This document shows, piece after piece, positions 39,887 through 50,696 of a stretch of DNA of 64,000 bases. Source of the DNA: Sediminimonas sp. (GTDB lineage: Bacteria; Pseudomonadota; Alphaproteobacteria; Rhodobacterales; Rhodobacteraceae); contig NZ_JAGXFK010000018.1 in assembly GCF_024637375.1 (NCBI RefSeq), positions 45,232 to 109,231 on the forward strand, written 5' to 3'. How positions within the stretch are numbered: the stretch's first letter is position 1; each line of letters starts with the position of its first letter. The position numbers and the translations under genes were made by a program. The notes below the pieces were generated by a model, which was not told the origin of the DNA, searched no databases, and saw only the letters and a list, made by a program, of their open reading frames with translations.

Positions 39887-41581
39887 CTACCCGATAATCT
39901 CGAACCGGGTCACGTCCACCATGCCGCGATCGGTGATCTTGAGTGCCGGAATCACCGGCAGCGCCAGGAAAGCCAGTTGCAGAAAGGGTTCCTCCAGCGT
40001 CACGCCCAGCGTCACCGCCGCCGCGCGCAGATCGACCAGGCGGTCGCGTACCTCCTCGAACGGCTCCAGGCTCATCAACCCCGCGACGGGCAACGCCAGT
40101 TCGGCCATCACCACGCCGCCGCGCACCACGGCAAAGCCGCCCTCGATCTCGCCCAGCCGGTTTACCGCCATCGCCATATCGTCGTAATCCACGCCCACTG
40201 CCACGATGTTGTGATGGTCGTGGCAGACGGTCGAGGCGATGGCGCCGGCTTGCATCCCGAAGCCACGCACGAACCCGGTGGCGATGTTGCCGTTGTGCCC
40301 GTGCCGTTCGACCACCGCGATGCGCGCCAGATCGCGCGCCGGGTCGGGGTGCTTGTCGCCATCGGCAATGGGCACATCTTCGTGCAGATGCTCGGTGATG
40401 ATCTTGCCGTCCAGGATACCGATGACGTCGGTTTCTTCGCGGTTCGTGGCTGTGCGGAAATCCGCCGCCGTCACCCGTGGCGCGCGAACCGAACCGCGCC
40501 CCACCGGCGCGACGTCGCCGCGCGCGGCAAAGGCGGCCGGTGTCATCTCGCGTCCGGCGCAGAAAACCCGCGCGGCGCGGCACTCTTCCAAGCTGTCCAG
40601 CACCACGATATCGGCCCGCCGCCCCGGCGCGATCAGGCCCCGATCACGCAGGCCGAATGCCTCGGCCGCCGACAGGCTGGCGGCACGGTAAACCGCCAGC
40701 GGCGAACAGCCCAGCGCGATCAGGCTGCGAATCATGTAATCGAGGTGCCCGTGCTCGGCGATGTCCAGCGGGTTGCGGTCGTCGGTGCACAGCGCCATGT
40801 AGGGCGCCGTCACGTCGCTCAGCACCGGCGCCAGCGCGCGCATGTCCTTTGAAACCGATCCTTCGCGGATCAGCACCCGCATCCCGCGTTGCAGCTTCTC
40901 GCGTGCCTCCTCGGCGGTGGTCGCCTCGTGCTCGGTGCGGATGCCAGCGGCGACATAGGCGTTCAGGTCGCGCCCCGACAACAGCGGTGCATGCCCGTCA
41001 ATGTGGCCGCCGCGGAACATTTCCAGCTTGGCCAGCACGCCCGCGTCCTTGGCCAGCACGCCGGGGTAGTTCATGAACTCGGCCAGCCCGATGCCCGACG
41101 GATGTCCGCGCAGGTCCGCCAGGTCCCGCGCCCCGATCCGCGCGCCCGATGTCTCCATCTCGGTTGATGGCACGCAGGAACTGAGCTGCACACGGATGTC
41201 CATCAGCGTATGTTCCGAGGCCCGCTGGAAATAGCGGATGCCCTCGACCCCGATCACGTTGGCGATCTCGTGCGGGTCGCAGATTGCCGTTGTCACCCCG
41301 CGCGGGCCGACACAGCGGTCGAACTCGAACGGCGTGACCATCGAGCTTTCGATATGCAGATGCGTGTCGATGAAGCCGGGCACCAGGATGTGGCCGCTCA
41401 CGTCGACAACCTCGCGCCCCTCGTAGCCGGCACCGATGCCGACAACGGTGTCGCCGCAGATGGCCACGTCGCCCTCGATCATCGCGCCGGTGACCAGGTC
41501 GAACACCCGCCCGCCCCGCAACACCAGGTCGGCGGGCACCACCCCGCGCCCCTGGTCGATCAGATCACCCAGTTCCGCCAT
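39887..41581 (-). CDS. ade: Adenine deaminase
   Basis: [32 protein letters not shown]...[29 protein letters not shown]. Confidence 0.93.
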   Translation of the reverse strand: MAELGDLIDQGRGVVPADLVLRGGRVFDLVTGAMIEGDVAICGDTVVGIGAGYEGREVVDVSGHILVPGFIDTHLHIESSMVTPFEFDRCVGPRGVTTAICDPHEIANVIGVEGIRYFQRASEHTLMDIRVQLSSCVPSTEMETSGARIGARDLADLRGHPSGIGLAEFMNYPGVLAKDAGVLAKLEMFRGGHIDGHAPLLSGRDLNAYVAAGIRTEHEATTAEEAREKLQRGMRVLIREGSVSKDMRALAPVLSDVTAPYMALCTDDRNPLDIAEHGHLDYMIRSLIALGCSPLAVYRAASLSAAEAFGLRDRGLIAPGRRADIVVLDSLEECRAARVFCAGREMTPAAFAARGDVAPVGRGSVRAPRVTAADFRTATNREETDVIGILDGKIITEHLHEDVPIADGDKHPDPARDLARIAVVERHGHNGNIATGFVRGFGMQAGAIASTVCHDHHNIVAVGVDYDDMAMAVNRLGEIEGGFAVVRGGVVMAELALPVAGLMSLEPFEEVRDRLVDLRAAAVTLGVTLEEPFLQLAFLALPVIPALKITDRGMVDVTRFEIIG

Positions 41582-41689
41582 CTTGTTTCTCCTGTTGCCG
41601 AGGGCTCTACCCCGGCCCGCATCACCTGCGCCACCAACATAACAGAACCTGAAAGCCCGCGCCCATGCCCCGACGCCGCGCAAGGTGCG

Positions 41690-41783
41690 AGCGCCGGAGC
41701 CTCCGGCGGGGATATTTGTGGCCAGAAGAAACGCGCATCGCCGTTTCGGTCACATCGCGCATCTTCATCTTTCCAAAAATACT
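41690..41783. repeat. Intergenic dispersed repeat containing GCCTCCGGCGGGGATATTT and CTTCATCTTTCCAAAAATACTC
   Basis: 22-bp core shared (one mismatch) with 35330-35351. Confidence 0.5.
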
Positions 41784-41827
41784 CAATAACGAAACGGTGG
41801 CCGCGAAAACGCGGCCTGGTCTGAACG

Positions 41828-42931
41828 TCACCCGATCGAGCCGCGGTTGTCGCCCACCTGACCGCGATGCAGCAGCAGATGGTCTAGGATCACGCAGGCC
41901 ATCATCGCCTCGCCCACCGGTACGGCGCGGATACCCACGCAGGGGTCATGGCGGCCCTTGGTGACGATCTCGGTCGCCTCGCCCGCCTTGGTGATGGTCT
42001 GGCGCGGGCGCAGGATCGAGCTTGTCGGCTTGACCGCAAACCGCACCACCACCTCCTGCCCGGTACTGATCCCGCCGAGGATGCCGCCGGCGTGGTTGCT
42101 GGAATAGACGGGCTGGCCATCGTTGCCCATGAATATCTCGTCGGCGTTGTCCTCGCCGGTGAGCGCCGCCGCTGCCATGCCCTCGCCGATCTCGACCCCC
42201 TTGACGGCGTTGATGCTCATCATCGCGGCGGCCAGGTCGGTGTCGAGCTTGCCATAGACCGGCGCGCCCAGCCCCGCGGGCAGCCCCCGCGCCACCACCT
42301 CGACCACCGCGCCGACCGAATTGCCGGCCTTGCGCAGCCGGTCGAGGTAATCCGCCCAGTCCCCGGCCGCCTGCGCGTCGGGGCACCAGAACGGATTGGC
42401 GTCGATCTGGGACCAGTCGAACCGGTCGCGGTCTATCCCCAGCGTTCCGACTTGCGTCATGTAGCCTTTGATCTCGACCCGCGGTGCCAACGCCGCGACC
42501 GCCGCGCGGGCCAGCCCGCCGGCGGCCACGCGCGCCGCAGTTTCGCGGGCGCTGGAGCGCCCACCGCCGCGATAGTCGCGGATGCCGTATTTCTGCCAAT
42601 AGGTGATGTCGGCATGGCCGGGGCGGAATTTCTCGGCGATGTCGCCGTAATCCTTCGACCGCTGGTCGGTGTTCTCGATCATCAACTGTACCGGCGTGCC
42701 GGTGGTCTGGCCTTCGAACACCCCCGACATTATGCGCACGGCATCCGCCTCGCGCCGCTGGGTCGTGTATTTGCTCTGCCCCGGCTTGCGCCGGTCCAGC
42801 CAATGCTGGATCGCGCCCGCGTCGATCGGCACGCCGGGCGGGCAGCCATCGACCGTGGCGCCAATGGCCGGCCCGTGGCTTTCTCCCCAGGTGGTGACGC
42901 GGAACAGGTGGCCGAAGGTGTTGAGGCTCAT
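41828..42931 (-). CDS. aroC: Chorismate synthase
   Basis: [60 protein letters not shown]. Confidence 0.96.
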   Translation of the reverse strand: MSLNTFGHLFRVTTWGESHGPAIGATVDGCPPGVPIDAGAIQHWLDRRKPGQSKYTTQRREADAVRIMSGVFEGQTTGTPVQLMIENTDQRSKDYGDIAEKFRPGHADITYWQKYGIRDYRGGGRSSARETAARVAAGGLARAAVAALAPRVEIKGYMTQVGTLGIDRDRFDWSQIDANPFWCPDAQAAGDWADYLDRLRKAGNSVGAVVEVVARGLPAGLGAPVYGKLDTDLAAAMMSINAVKGVEIGEGMAAAALTGEDNADEIFMGNDGQPVYSSNHAGGILGGISTGQEVVVRFAVKPTSSILRPRQTITKAGEATEIVTKGRHDPCVGIRAVPVGEAMMACVILDHLLLHRGQVGDNRGSIG

Positions 42932-43026
42932 CGCGGGCTCCTTTGGGCACGGGTCTAGCGGGGGCGCGCGCACCGCTCAAGCGGTTTCGGGTTGAAGCGA
43001 ACGCGGCAGCGGCCTAGGTTGCGTGA

Positions 43027-43120
43027 CACCTCGGGGTGCCCCGCCGCGCGCAGGGCTGAGATGCCATTTTGGCGAACCCGTTGAACCTGAACCGGTTAAG
43101 ACCGGCGGAGGGAAGGGTTG
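43027..43120 (+). ncRNA. TPP (THI-element) riboswitch
   Basis: CTCGGGGTGCC...GGGCTGAGATG...ACCCGTTGAACCTGAACCGGTTAAGACCGGCGGAGGGAAGG; upstream of thiBPQ. Confidence 0.93.
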
Positions 43121-43167
43121 GATTCGCCTCCTGACTTGCTCCGCCCGTCGCAACAAAGGAGGATGCC

Positions 43168-44145
43168 ATGAAGTATCTTGCACTTGCCACGGGACTGTTC
43201 GCCGCCACCATCGCGGTGGCCGAGACACCCACGCTTACCGTCTATACCTATGACAGCTTCGTCAGCGACTGGGGCCCCGGGCCCGCGGTCAAGAAGGCGT
43301 TCGAGACAACCTGCGACTGCACGCTGAAGTTCGTGGGCACCGGCGACGGCGCCGCGCTGCTGGCGCGGCTGCGGCTGGAAGGGGCACGCACCGATGCCGA
43401 CATCGTGCTGGGCCTCGACACCGGGCTGACGGCGGCGGCCGCCGAGACCGGGCTGTTCGCGCCCCATTCCGTCAGCGCCGAATACGATCTGCCCATCGCC
43501 TGGGACGATCCGCTATTCGTGCCGTTCGACTGGGGGTATTTCGCTTTTGTCGCCAATGCCGGGGCCGACCTGCCGGCCAATTTCCGTGACCTGGCCGCCA
43601 GCGACACCAGTATCGTGATCCAGGATCCGCGCTCGTCCACGCCCGGGCTGGGCCTGCTGATGTGGGTGAAAACCGCCTATGACGGCGACGCCGAAGACAT
43701 CTGGCGCGGGCTGTCGGATAACATCGTCACCGTCACCAAGGGCTGGTCCGAAGCTTACGGGCTGTTCCTGGAAGGCGAGGCCGACATGGCGCTTTCCTAC
43801 ACCACCTCGCCCGCCTACCACATGATCGCCGAAGATGATGACAGCAAGGTCGCAGTGCCCTTCGACGAGGGCCACTACATGCAGATCGAGGTGGCCGGCA
43901 AGCTGGCCGGTACCGACCAGCCCGAACTGGCCGATCGCTTTCTGGAATTCATGACCGGCGAGGAGTTCCAGTCGATCATCCCGACCACCAACTGGATGTA
44001 TCCCGCCGTCATGCCACAGGGCGGTCTGCCGGATGCGTTCGATACCCTGATCGCGCCGGAGAAATCCCTGCTCGTCCCCGCCGATGAGGCTGACGAGGTG
44101 CGCGACAAGGCGCTCGAAGAGTGGCTGCGCGCGCTGTCGCGATAG
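43168..44145 (+). CDS. thiB: Thiamine ABC transporter substrate-binding protein
   Basis: ORF 325 aa; signal peptide; LTVYTYDSFVSDWGPGPAVKKAFE; downstream of TPP riboswitch. Confidence 0.95.
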   Translation: MKYLALATGLFAATIAVAETPTLTVYTYDSFVSDWGPGPAVKKAFETTCDCTLKFVGTGDGAALLARLRLEGARTDADIVLGLDTGLTAAAAETGLFAPHSVSAEYDLPIAWDDPLFVPFDWGYFAFVANAGADLPANFRDLAASDTSIVIQDPRSSTPGLGLLMWVKTAYDGDAEDIWRGLSDNIVTVTKGWSEAYGLFLEGEADMALSYTTSPAYHMIAEDDDSKVAVPFDEGHYMQIEVAGKLAGTDQPELADRFLEFMTGEEFQSIIPTTNWMYPAVMPQGGLPDAFDTLIAPEKSLLVPADEADEVRDKALEEWLRALSR

Positions 44146-45674
44146 CGCGCGGCGCGCCCGGGCATGTCGCGGCGGCGCTGGTCGCCGCCGTGATCCTCGC
44201 CCCGGTGGCCGCGGTGCTGTGGCGCGCAGGCGGGGGCGGCTGGCCCGGCCCCGCCGATTGGGCCGCGCTGCGCTTTACCCTGACGCAGGCGGCGCTTTCG
44301 GCGCTGATCAGTGTGGCGCTTGCCATCCCCGCCGCCCGGGCGCTGGCGCGGCGGCGCTTTGCCGGGCGGCGATTGCTGATTACCGCGCTCGGCGCGCCAT
44401 TCATCCTGCCGGTGATCGTGGCCGTGCTGGGGCTGCTGGCGGTGTTCGGGCGTGGCGGGCTGGTCAATGCCGGGCTGGATGCGCTTGGCCTGCCGGGGAT
44501 ACGCATCTACGGCCTGCACGGCGTGGTCCTGGCGCACGTCTTTTTCAACCTGCCGTTGGCCACGCGGATCATCCTGCAAGGCTGGCAATCCATCCCGGCC
44601 GAGCGATTCCGGCTGGCTGCGAGCCTCGGGATGACACCCACCGACGTCATGCGCCACCTCGAATGGCCGATGCTGCGCGCGATGCTGCCCGGCGCCCTAA
44701 TGGTGATCTTCGCCATCTGCCTGAGCAGTTTTGCCGTGGCGCTGACGCTGGGCGGCGGGCCCCGTGCCACCACTGTCGAGCTGGCCATCTACCAGGCGTT
44801 CCGCTTCGATTTCGACCTCGGCCGCGCGGCGGTGCTGGCCAGCATCCAGTTGGCGCTGGTCACGCTGGCGGCGCTGGCGGCGTTGCGCGTCACGCAAGCG
44901 GGCGGGTTCGGGGCCGGGCTCGACCGCAGCTTGCGCCGCTTCGACGCCGAAACGCCGGCCTTGCGGCTGCTGGACGCGGCCGTGCTGTTGCTTGTGGCGG
45001 CGTTTTTGCTGACCCCGATGGCAGCGATCGTCTGGCGCGGCGGCGCGGCGCTGGCCGGGCTGCCCGTCGCGGTCTGGCGCGCGGCGGCCGTGTCCTTGGG
45101 GGTCGCGGCGGCCTCGACCGTGCTGACGCTTGCGCTGGCGCTTCCGATGGCGCTGGCGGCGCTCAAGCGCCCGTGGCTCGAGGTGGTCGGCCTGCTGGGC
45201 ATCGCCGCCTCGCCGCTGGTCATCGGGGTGGGGTTGTTCGTGCTGATCAACCCGTGGGCCGACCCCACGGCGCTGGCCCTGCCGGTGACGGCGCTGGTCA
45301 ACGCGGTGATGGCGTTGCCCTTCGCGCTGCGGGTGATGATCCCGCAATTGCGCGACACCGTTGCCGATTTCGGCCGCCTCGCCGACAGCCTGGGGATGCG
45401 CGCGCGCGACCGGCTGCGGCTGGTGATTCTGCCGCGGCTGCGCCGGCAGATCGGTTTTGCCGCCGGGCTGGCGGCGGCCCTGTCGATCGGTGACCTGGGG
45501 GTGATCGCGCTGTTCGCCGACCCCGATATCGCCACGCTGCCGCTGCAGATCCTGCGTCTCATGGGCGCCTACAGGATGGACGCCGCCGCCGGCGCCGGGC
45601 TGCTGTTGCTGACGTTGTCCTTGGCGGTGTTCTGGCTGCTTGATCAGGGAGGGCGCGCCGATGCTGACGCTTGA
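44121..45674 (+). CDS. thiP: Thiamine ABC transporter permease
   Basis: ORF 517 aa; multiple TM segments, two permease domains with EAA-type loops; lies between thiB and thiQ. Confidence 0.92.
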   Translation: MAARAVAIARGAPGHVAAALVAAVILAPVAAVLWRAGGGGWPGPADWAALRFTLTQAALSALISVALAIPAARALARRRFAGRRLLITALGAPFILPVIVAVLGLLAVFGRGGLVNAGLDALGLPGIRIYGLHGVVLAHVFFNLPLATRIILQGWQSIPAERFRLAASLGMTPTDVMRHLEWPMLRAMLPGALMVIFAICLSSFAVALTLGGGPRATTVELAIYQAFRFDFDLGRAAVLASIQLALVTLAALAALRVTQAGGFGAGLDRSLRRFDAETPALRLLDAAVLLLVAAFLLTPMAAIVWRGGAALAGLPVAVWRAAAVSLGVAAASTVLTLALALPMALAALKRPWLEVVGLLGIAASPLVIGVGLFVLINPWADPTALALPVTALVNAVMALPFALRVMIPQLRDTVADFGRLADSLGMRARDRLRLVILPRLRRQIGFAAGLAAALSIGDLGVIALFADPDIATLPLQILRLMGAYRMDAAAGAGLLLLTLSLAVFWLLDQGGRADADA

Positions 45675-46356
45675 GGCCGTCGAGATCCGCCAGGGCGCAT
45701 TCCACCTTGCGGCCGATTTCAGCGTCGAGACCGGCGCCCGCGTCGCCATGATCGGGCCCAGCGGGGCGGGCAAATCGACGCTGCTGGATGTCATTGCCGG
45801 GTTCCTGCAACCCACGGCGGGTCGAGTCCTGTTGGACGGGCTCGACATCACCGCCCTGCCCCCGGCGCAGCGAGGCTGCGCGATCGTGTTCCAGGACAAC
45901 AACCTGCTGCCGCATTTCACGGTCGCGCAGAATATCGGGCTGGGGGCGCGGCCCGACCTGCGGCTTGACCGGGCCGACCGCCAGCGCGTGGCGCACGCGA
46001 TCGAGCGGGTAGGGCTGACCGGGTTCGAGGCGCGCAAACCGGGGCAGCTATCGGGGGGTCAGCAGGTGCGCGTGGCGCTGGCCCGCGTGCTGGTCCAGCG
46101 CCAGCCGCTGGTCCTGCTGGACGAGCCCTTTGCCGCGCTCGGCCCGGCGCTCAAGACCGAGATGCTGGGGCTGGTGGACGAACTGATGGATGAAACCGGC
46201 GCGACGCTGCTGATGGTCAGCCACGACCCCGCCGATGCCCGGCGGATCGCGCCGCGCACCGTGCTTGTCGCCGACGGCCGCGCCGAACCTCCGTGCGATA
46301 CCGGCGCCCTGCTTGCCGATCCGCCCCCGGCGCTGCGCCGCTACCTCGGGTCGTGA
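45661..46356 (+). CDS. thiQ: Thiamine ABC transporter ATP-binding protein
   Basis: MLTLEAVEIRQGAFHLAADFSVETGARVAMIGPSGAGKSTLLDVIAGF; LSGGQQVRVALAR; LLDEPFAALGP. Confidence 0.94.
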   Translation: MLTLEAVEIRQGAFHLAADFSVETGARVAMIGPSGAGKSTLLDVIAGFLQPTAGRVLLDGLDITALPPAQRGCAIVFQDNNLLPHFTVAQNIGLGARPDLRLDRADRQRVAHAIERVGLTGFEARKPGQLSGGQQVRVALARVLVQRQPLVLLDEPFAALGPALKTEMLGLVDELMDETGATLLMVSHDPADARRIAPRTVLVADGRAEPPCDTGALLADPPPALRRYLGS

Positions 46357-46376
46357 CCCCGGCCGCCCATGGAAAA

Positions 46377-46402
46377 GCCCCGCCCGAGTGATCGGGCGGG
46401 GC
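46377..46402. terminator. Rho-independent terminator-like hairpin between convergent thiQ and petC
   Basis: GCCCCGCCCGA-GTGA-TCGGGCGGGGC, 11-bp perfect stem. Confidence 0.75.
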
Positions 46403-46430
46403 ATTCATTGTCCGCATCAGGCTCGTTGGA

Positions 46431-47219
46431 TCAGGTGGATTTCCTACCCTTGATCGGTGCCCAGATACGCTTGTTGGTCAGGTACAACAGCACGGTCAGC
46501 ACGGTCAGGAACAGCACCCCGACCAGGCCGGCATGCTGGCGCGCCATCATCTTGGGCTCGGCTGCCCACATCAGGAAGGCGGCCACGTCCTCGGCCTCGC
46601 TCTGCACGTCGTTGGGCGCGCCGTCGTCGAATTCCACATCCTCGCCATAAAGCGGCGGCGCCATGGCGATCCAGCCGCCGGGGAAGGCGGTGTTCTCGTA
46701 GAACAGCGTGCCCGCTTCCATCTTGTCTTCGCCGGTATAGCCGGTGAGGATTGCCGTGATGTATTCCGGCCCGCCCATGCCCTTGAAAAGCTGGCTTAGG
46801 CCAGTGCCATAGGGGCCGTGGAACCCGGCGCGCTTTTTCGCCATCAGCGACAGGTCCGGCGCGTTGGGGTCCATACCTTCGGGGAAGTGATCGGTCGGCT
46901 TGGCCGGGCGGTAGTCGTCCAGCGCGGGGTCGAACACCTCGTAACGTTCGGCGTAGGCGCGCACCTGGTCGTCGGGAAGGTTCGGCCCGCCCTCGTCACC
47001 CAGGGTGCGCAGGGGCACGTATTTCATGCCATGGCAGCTTGCGCAGACCTGCGTGTAGACCTTGAGCCCGCGCTGCAGCTGGTTCTGGTCGAAGGTGCCG
47101 AAGGGGCCTTCGAAGGAAAACGCCACGTCCTCGATGTGGCCCTCGCCCTCGGCGGCCAGCGCCATCCCACCCGAAAGGGTCAGGGCGGCAACTGCGGCAA
47201 GGCTTAGTTTCTTGAGCAT
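46431..47219 (-). CDS. petC: Cytochrome c1
   Basis: [22 protein letters not shown]...[16 protein letters not shown] heme motif; C-terminal TM anchor. Confidence 0.95.
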   Translation of the reverse strand: MLKKLSLAAVAALTLSGGMALAAEGEGHIEDVAFSFEGPFGTFDQNQLQRGLKVYTQVCASCHGMKYVPLRTLGDEGGPNLPDDQVRAYAERYEVFDPALDDYRPAKPTDHFPEGMDPNAPDLSLMAKKRAGFHGPYGTGLSQLFKGMGGPEYITAILTGYTGEDKMEAGTLFYENTAFPGGWIAMAPPLYGEDVEFDDGAPNDVQSEAEDVAAFLMWAAEPKMMARQHAGLVGVLFLTVLTVLLYLTNKRIWAPIKGRKST

Positions 47220-47235
47220 TGTCCCGTTTCCTTTC

Positions 47236-48558
47236 TTATTCGGCGGGGGTGCCGGCTTTGCCGTAATGGGCCGCGAAGTCATCCTCGATCGTCTCGGGCT
47301 GCGGTTCGGGCTTCTCTAAGACGCCCAGCAGCGGCAGGATGACCAGGTAGTAGGCGAACCAGTAAGTCGCCCCGATCAGCGAGATGATCGAATAGGGCGG
47401 CTCGGCGGGCATCGCCCCGGCCCACGTCAACACCACGAAATCGAGGCACAGCAGCGCGAACCACCACTTGAACATCGGGCGGTAACGCCCCGAGCGCACA
47501 CGGCTGGTATCCAGCCACGGCACCAGGAACATCACGATGATCGACCCGAACATCGCGATCACACCGAAGAACTTGGCGTTGATGATCCCGCCGGTGATCC
47601 AGCTTGCGAACATCACCACCCAGACATCCGAGGTGAACGCCCGCAGGATGGCGTAGAAGGGCAGGAAGTACCATTCCGGCACGATATGAGCGGGAGTGGC
47701 GAGCGGGTTGGCCTCGATATAGTTGTCGGGGTGGCCCAGGTAGTTGGGCATGAAGCCCACGACCGCGAAAAAGATGATCAGGATCACGCCCAGCGCGAAC
47801 AGGTCCTTCATCACGAAATAGGGCCAGAACGGCACCGTGTCCTTTTCCGCCTCGGCCTTCGATCCGCGCCGCACCTCGACACCCGTGGGGTTGTTGTTGC
47901 CGGTGGTGTGGAAGGCCCAGATATGGATGGCCACCAACGCCGCGATGACGAACGGCAGCAGGTAGTGCAGGCTGAAAAAGCGGTTCAGCGTCGGGTTGCC
48001 CACCGCCGGCCCACCCAGGAGCCATGTCTGGATCGGTTCGCCGATCAACGGGATCGCGCCGAACAGCCCGGTGATCACCGTGGCCCCCCAGAACGACATC
48101 TGCCCCCAGGGCAGAACATAGCCCATGAAGGCCGTTCCCATCATCAGCAGGTAGATCAGCATGCCGATGATCCAGGTGATCTCGCGCGGTGCCTTGTACG
48201 AGCCGTAGTAGAGCCCGCGGAAAATGTGCAGATACACCGCCAGGAAGAACAGCGAGCCGCCGTTCATGTGCAGATAGCGTAGCATGTGCCCGCCATTCAC
48301 GTCGCGCATGATATGTTCGATGCTGGCGAAGGCCAGATCGACATGCGGCGTGTAATGCATCGCCAGGATGATGCCGGTCACGATCTGCAACGCCAGGCAG
48401 AAGGTCAGGACGATGCCCCAGATCCACATCCAGTTCAGGTTCTTGGGCGTGGGGATCATGATCGTGTCGTAGAGAAGCCCGACGATGGGCAGGCGGCTGT
48501 GCAGCCACTTCTCGCCCCGGGTCTTCGGTTCATAGTGATCGTGCGGAATTCCAGCCAT
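47236..48558 (-). CDS. petB: Cytochrome b of the bc1 complex
   Basis: [83 protein letters not shown]. Confidence 0.96.
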   Translation of the reverse strand: MAGIPHDHYEPKTRGEKWLHSRLPIVGLLYDTIMIPTPKNLNWMWIWGIVLTFCLALQIVTGIILAMHYTPHVDLAFASIEHIMRDVNGGHMLRYLHMNGGSLFFLAVYLHIFRGLYYGSYKAPREITWIIGMLIYLLMMGTAFMGYVLPWGQMSFWGATVITGLFGAIPLIGEPIQTWLLGGPAVGNPTLNRFFSLHYLLPFVIAALVAIHIWAFHTTGNNNPTGVEVRRGSKAEAEKDTVPFWPYFVMKDLFALGVILIIFFAVVGFMPNYLGHPDNYIEANPLATPAHIVPEWYFLPFYAILRAFTSDVWVVMFASWITGGIINAKFFGVIAMFGSIIVMFLVPWLDTSRVRSGRYRPMFKWWFALLCLDFVVLTWAGAMPAEPPYSIISLIGATYWFAYYLVILPLLGVLEKPEPQPETIEDDFAAHYGKAGTPAE

Positions 48559-48569
48559 GATGCGTATCC

Positions 48570-49148
48570 TCAGCCCAGTTTGATCGTCGCGTCGTCGACG
48601 AATTCGGCCACGGGCACCGGCAGGTTCTCGGGCGCGGGCCCCTTGCGGATGCGGCCTGACAAATCGTAGTGCGAGCCGTGGCAGGGACAAAACCAACCAC
48701 CGATATTGCCATCGAGCGCGTAATCACCGGCGTTGCCGATCGGCACGCAGCCAAGGTGCGTGCACACACCCATCTGAACCAGCCATTCGCCGGCTTCATC
48801 AAGCGCGCGGTTCTCGTCGGTCGCGGGAACCTGGCCGTCTATATTCTCGTTGCGCGCGATTCCGTCGGGTAGTTCCGACACTTCGACGGCGCGTGCGGTC
48901 TCGATTTCGGCCTCGGTACGGCGGCGGATGAACACCGGCTTGCCCAACCATTTCACGGTCAGTTGCGTGCCTGGCTCGACACCGCCCACATCGACCCGGA
49001 TCGAGCTGAGCGCCTGCACGTCCGCCGAGGGGTTCATCTGGTTCACAAGCGGCCAAACGGCAGCACCTGCGGTTACGGCACCTGCGCCGGCGGTGGCGTA
49101 GTAGAGGAAATCTCTGCGGGTGCCTTCGTGATCTTCTGCGTGGGACAC
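48570..49148 (-). CDS. petA: Ubiquinol-cytochrome c reductase Rieske iron-sulfur subunit (GTG start)
   Basis: [33 protein letters not shown] and CPCHGSHYD cluster motifs. Confidence 0.95.
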   Translation of the reverse strand: MSHAEDHEGTRRDFLYYATAGAGAVTAGAAVWPLVNQMNPSADVQALSSIRVDVGGVEPGTQLTVKWLGKPVFIRRRTEAEIETARAVEVSELPDGIARNENIDGQVPATDENRALDEAGEWLVQMGVCTHLGCVPIGNAGDYALDGNIGGWFCPCHGSHYDLSGRIRKGPAPENLPVPVAEFVDDATIKLG

Positions 49149-49369
49149 GAGGGTTTCTCCATTCTTCGGCCGGTTGGCCCGTGCGTTTGATGTCCGTGCG
49201 TACACGACCTATCGGGGTGCTATTTAGCGGGGGATTTCGCTCAGGTCCAGCGGTCAATGCCGTGCGCACGCGACAGAGCGCGACGCAGCGGTGATCTGTC
49301 GCGCTCACCCGTGGGCCGCCCGTGACCGCGCTCGCCTCCCCCGCCGCGCCGGGGCGCGTGCGGCGGGGC

Positions 49370-49975
49370 TCAGTCGCGCGGCTGCGTGGTGGCCATCGCG
49401 GGGCGCTCGGCAAAGCGGGCATGCCACTCCGCCAGCGCCACGCGTCCCTGCCGCCAGTTGCGCGCATCGTGGCGGAAATCAAGGTAGCCCAGCGCACAGC
49501 AGACCGCGATCTGCCCCATGTCCAGCGGGCCCGACAGGTGGCTCATCCAGCGGCCTTCCAGCGCGTCGAGCGCCCGGGTCACCTTGGCCCACTGCGCGTC
49601 CATCCAGCCGTCGAACACCTTGTCGGCCGGGCGCAGGCGGGTCTCGTAGGTGATGCTCACCGCGGCATCCATGATCCCGTCGGCGGTGGCCTCCAGGGTC
49701 AGCGTCTCCCAGATACGAGCGTCGGGGTACAAGCCGCCGCCCGCCCGTGCATCCAGGAACCGCGTTATGACCCGGCTGTCATAGATCGCCGGGCCGTCGG
49801 TGCGGATCAGCGCCGGTATCTTGCCCAGCGGGTTGGCGCTCGCGACCTCGTCGGCGGTGGCGACAGGCGAGGTCTTTACCTGCACCAGTTCCACGTCGTC
49901 GGTCTGTCCGGTTTCGTCCAGACAGACCAGCACCTTGCGGACAAAGGGTGAGGCCGGTGAATAGACTAGTTTCAT
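49370..49975 (-). CDS. Glutathione S-transferase family protein
   Basis: ORF 201 aa; MKLVYSPASPFVRKVLVCLDETG thioredoxin-fold N-terminus. Confidence 0.9.
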   Translation of the reverse strand: MKLVYSPASPFVRKVLVCLDETGQTDDVELVQVKTSPVATADEVASANPLGKIPALIRTDGPAIYDSRVITRFLDARAGGGLYPDARIWETLTLEATADGIMDAAVSITYETRLRPADKVFDGWMDAQWAKVTRALDALEGRWMSHLSGPLDMGQIAVCCALGYLDFRHDARNWRQGRVALAEWHARFAERPAMATTQPRD

Positions 49976-50044
49976 GCGCGCGCTCCGTTGCTGCGTTCGC
50001 GGGCCACAGTACAGCGCCTGTCGCGCCGTGCAAGGCGCGGCGGA

Positions 50045-50665
50045 TCAGCCCGCGTCGGGCGGCGCGCGCATCAGGCCGGCCAGCGCCGCAAGCTCGGCCC
50101 CGATACCGGCCTCGACATGGTCGGCCGCACGCAGGCGCACCGTGTCGGCCTTGTTCTGGTTCAGCTTCCAGGTACCCTCGATCCCGTCCACCTCCAGGCG
50201 GAAGGGCAGGATCTGGCGCATCATGCGGTCCAGCGCGCTCGCGTCCATCTTGTCGGTGGTCCAGGGCGGCTTGCCGGCAATGCGCGCCTCGAAATGATCC
50301 GACAGCCGGTCGAGATGCGCACGCATGTCGCCCGGCTCCAACGCCACCAGGCGCCCGCGCAGATGCACGGCGACATAGTTCCAGGTGGGCACCTGACCCT
50401 CTGCGCCGTACCAGTCGGGCGAAACATAGCCATCCGGCCCGGTCACCGCGATCACCGCCGGCACCGGCATGGCCAGCCGCGCGATCGGGTTGGATCGCAC
50501 CAGGTGCATCTCGACCCGGTCCGCGTCGGGCGACAGCAGCACAGGCACATGCGACATCAGCGGCCCGGCATCGCCGTTCACCGCCAGCGTGCCAAAGCCA
50601 CGGTCGCGGACAAGAGCAATGTCCTGCGGCGTGCCTGAAGTGCGAAAGACGGGGTTGGGGTGCAT
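50045..50665 (-). CDS. FMN-binding negative transcriptional regulator (PaiB family)
   Basis: ORF 206 aa; MHPNPVFRTSGTPQDIALVRDRGFGTLAVNGDAGPLMSHVPVLL; VPTWNYVAVHLRG. Confidence 0.9.
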   Translation of the reverse strand: MHPNPVFRTSGTPQDIALVRDRGFGTLAVNGDAGPLMSHVPVLLSPDADRVEMHLVRSNPIARLAMPVPAVIAVTGPDGYVSPDWYGAEGQVPTWNYVAVHLRGRLVALEPGDMRAHLDRLSDHFEARIAGKPPWTTDKMDASALDRMMRQILPFRLEVDGIEGTWKLNQNKADTVRLRAADHVEAGIGAELAALAGLMRAPPDAG

Positions 50666-50696
50666 TACAATGTCTCCTGGGTCTCGGCGCGCGCGG

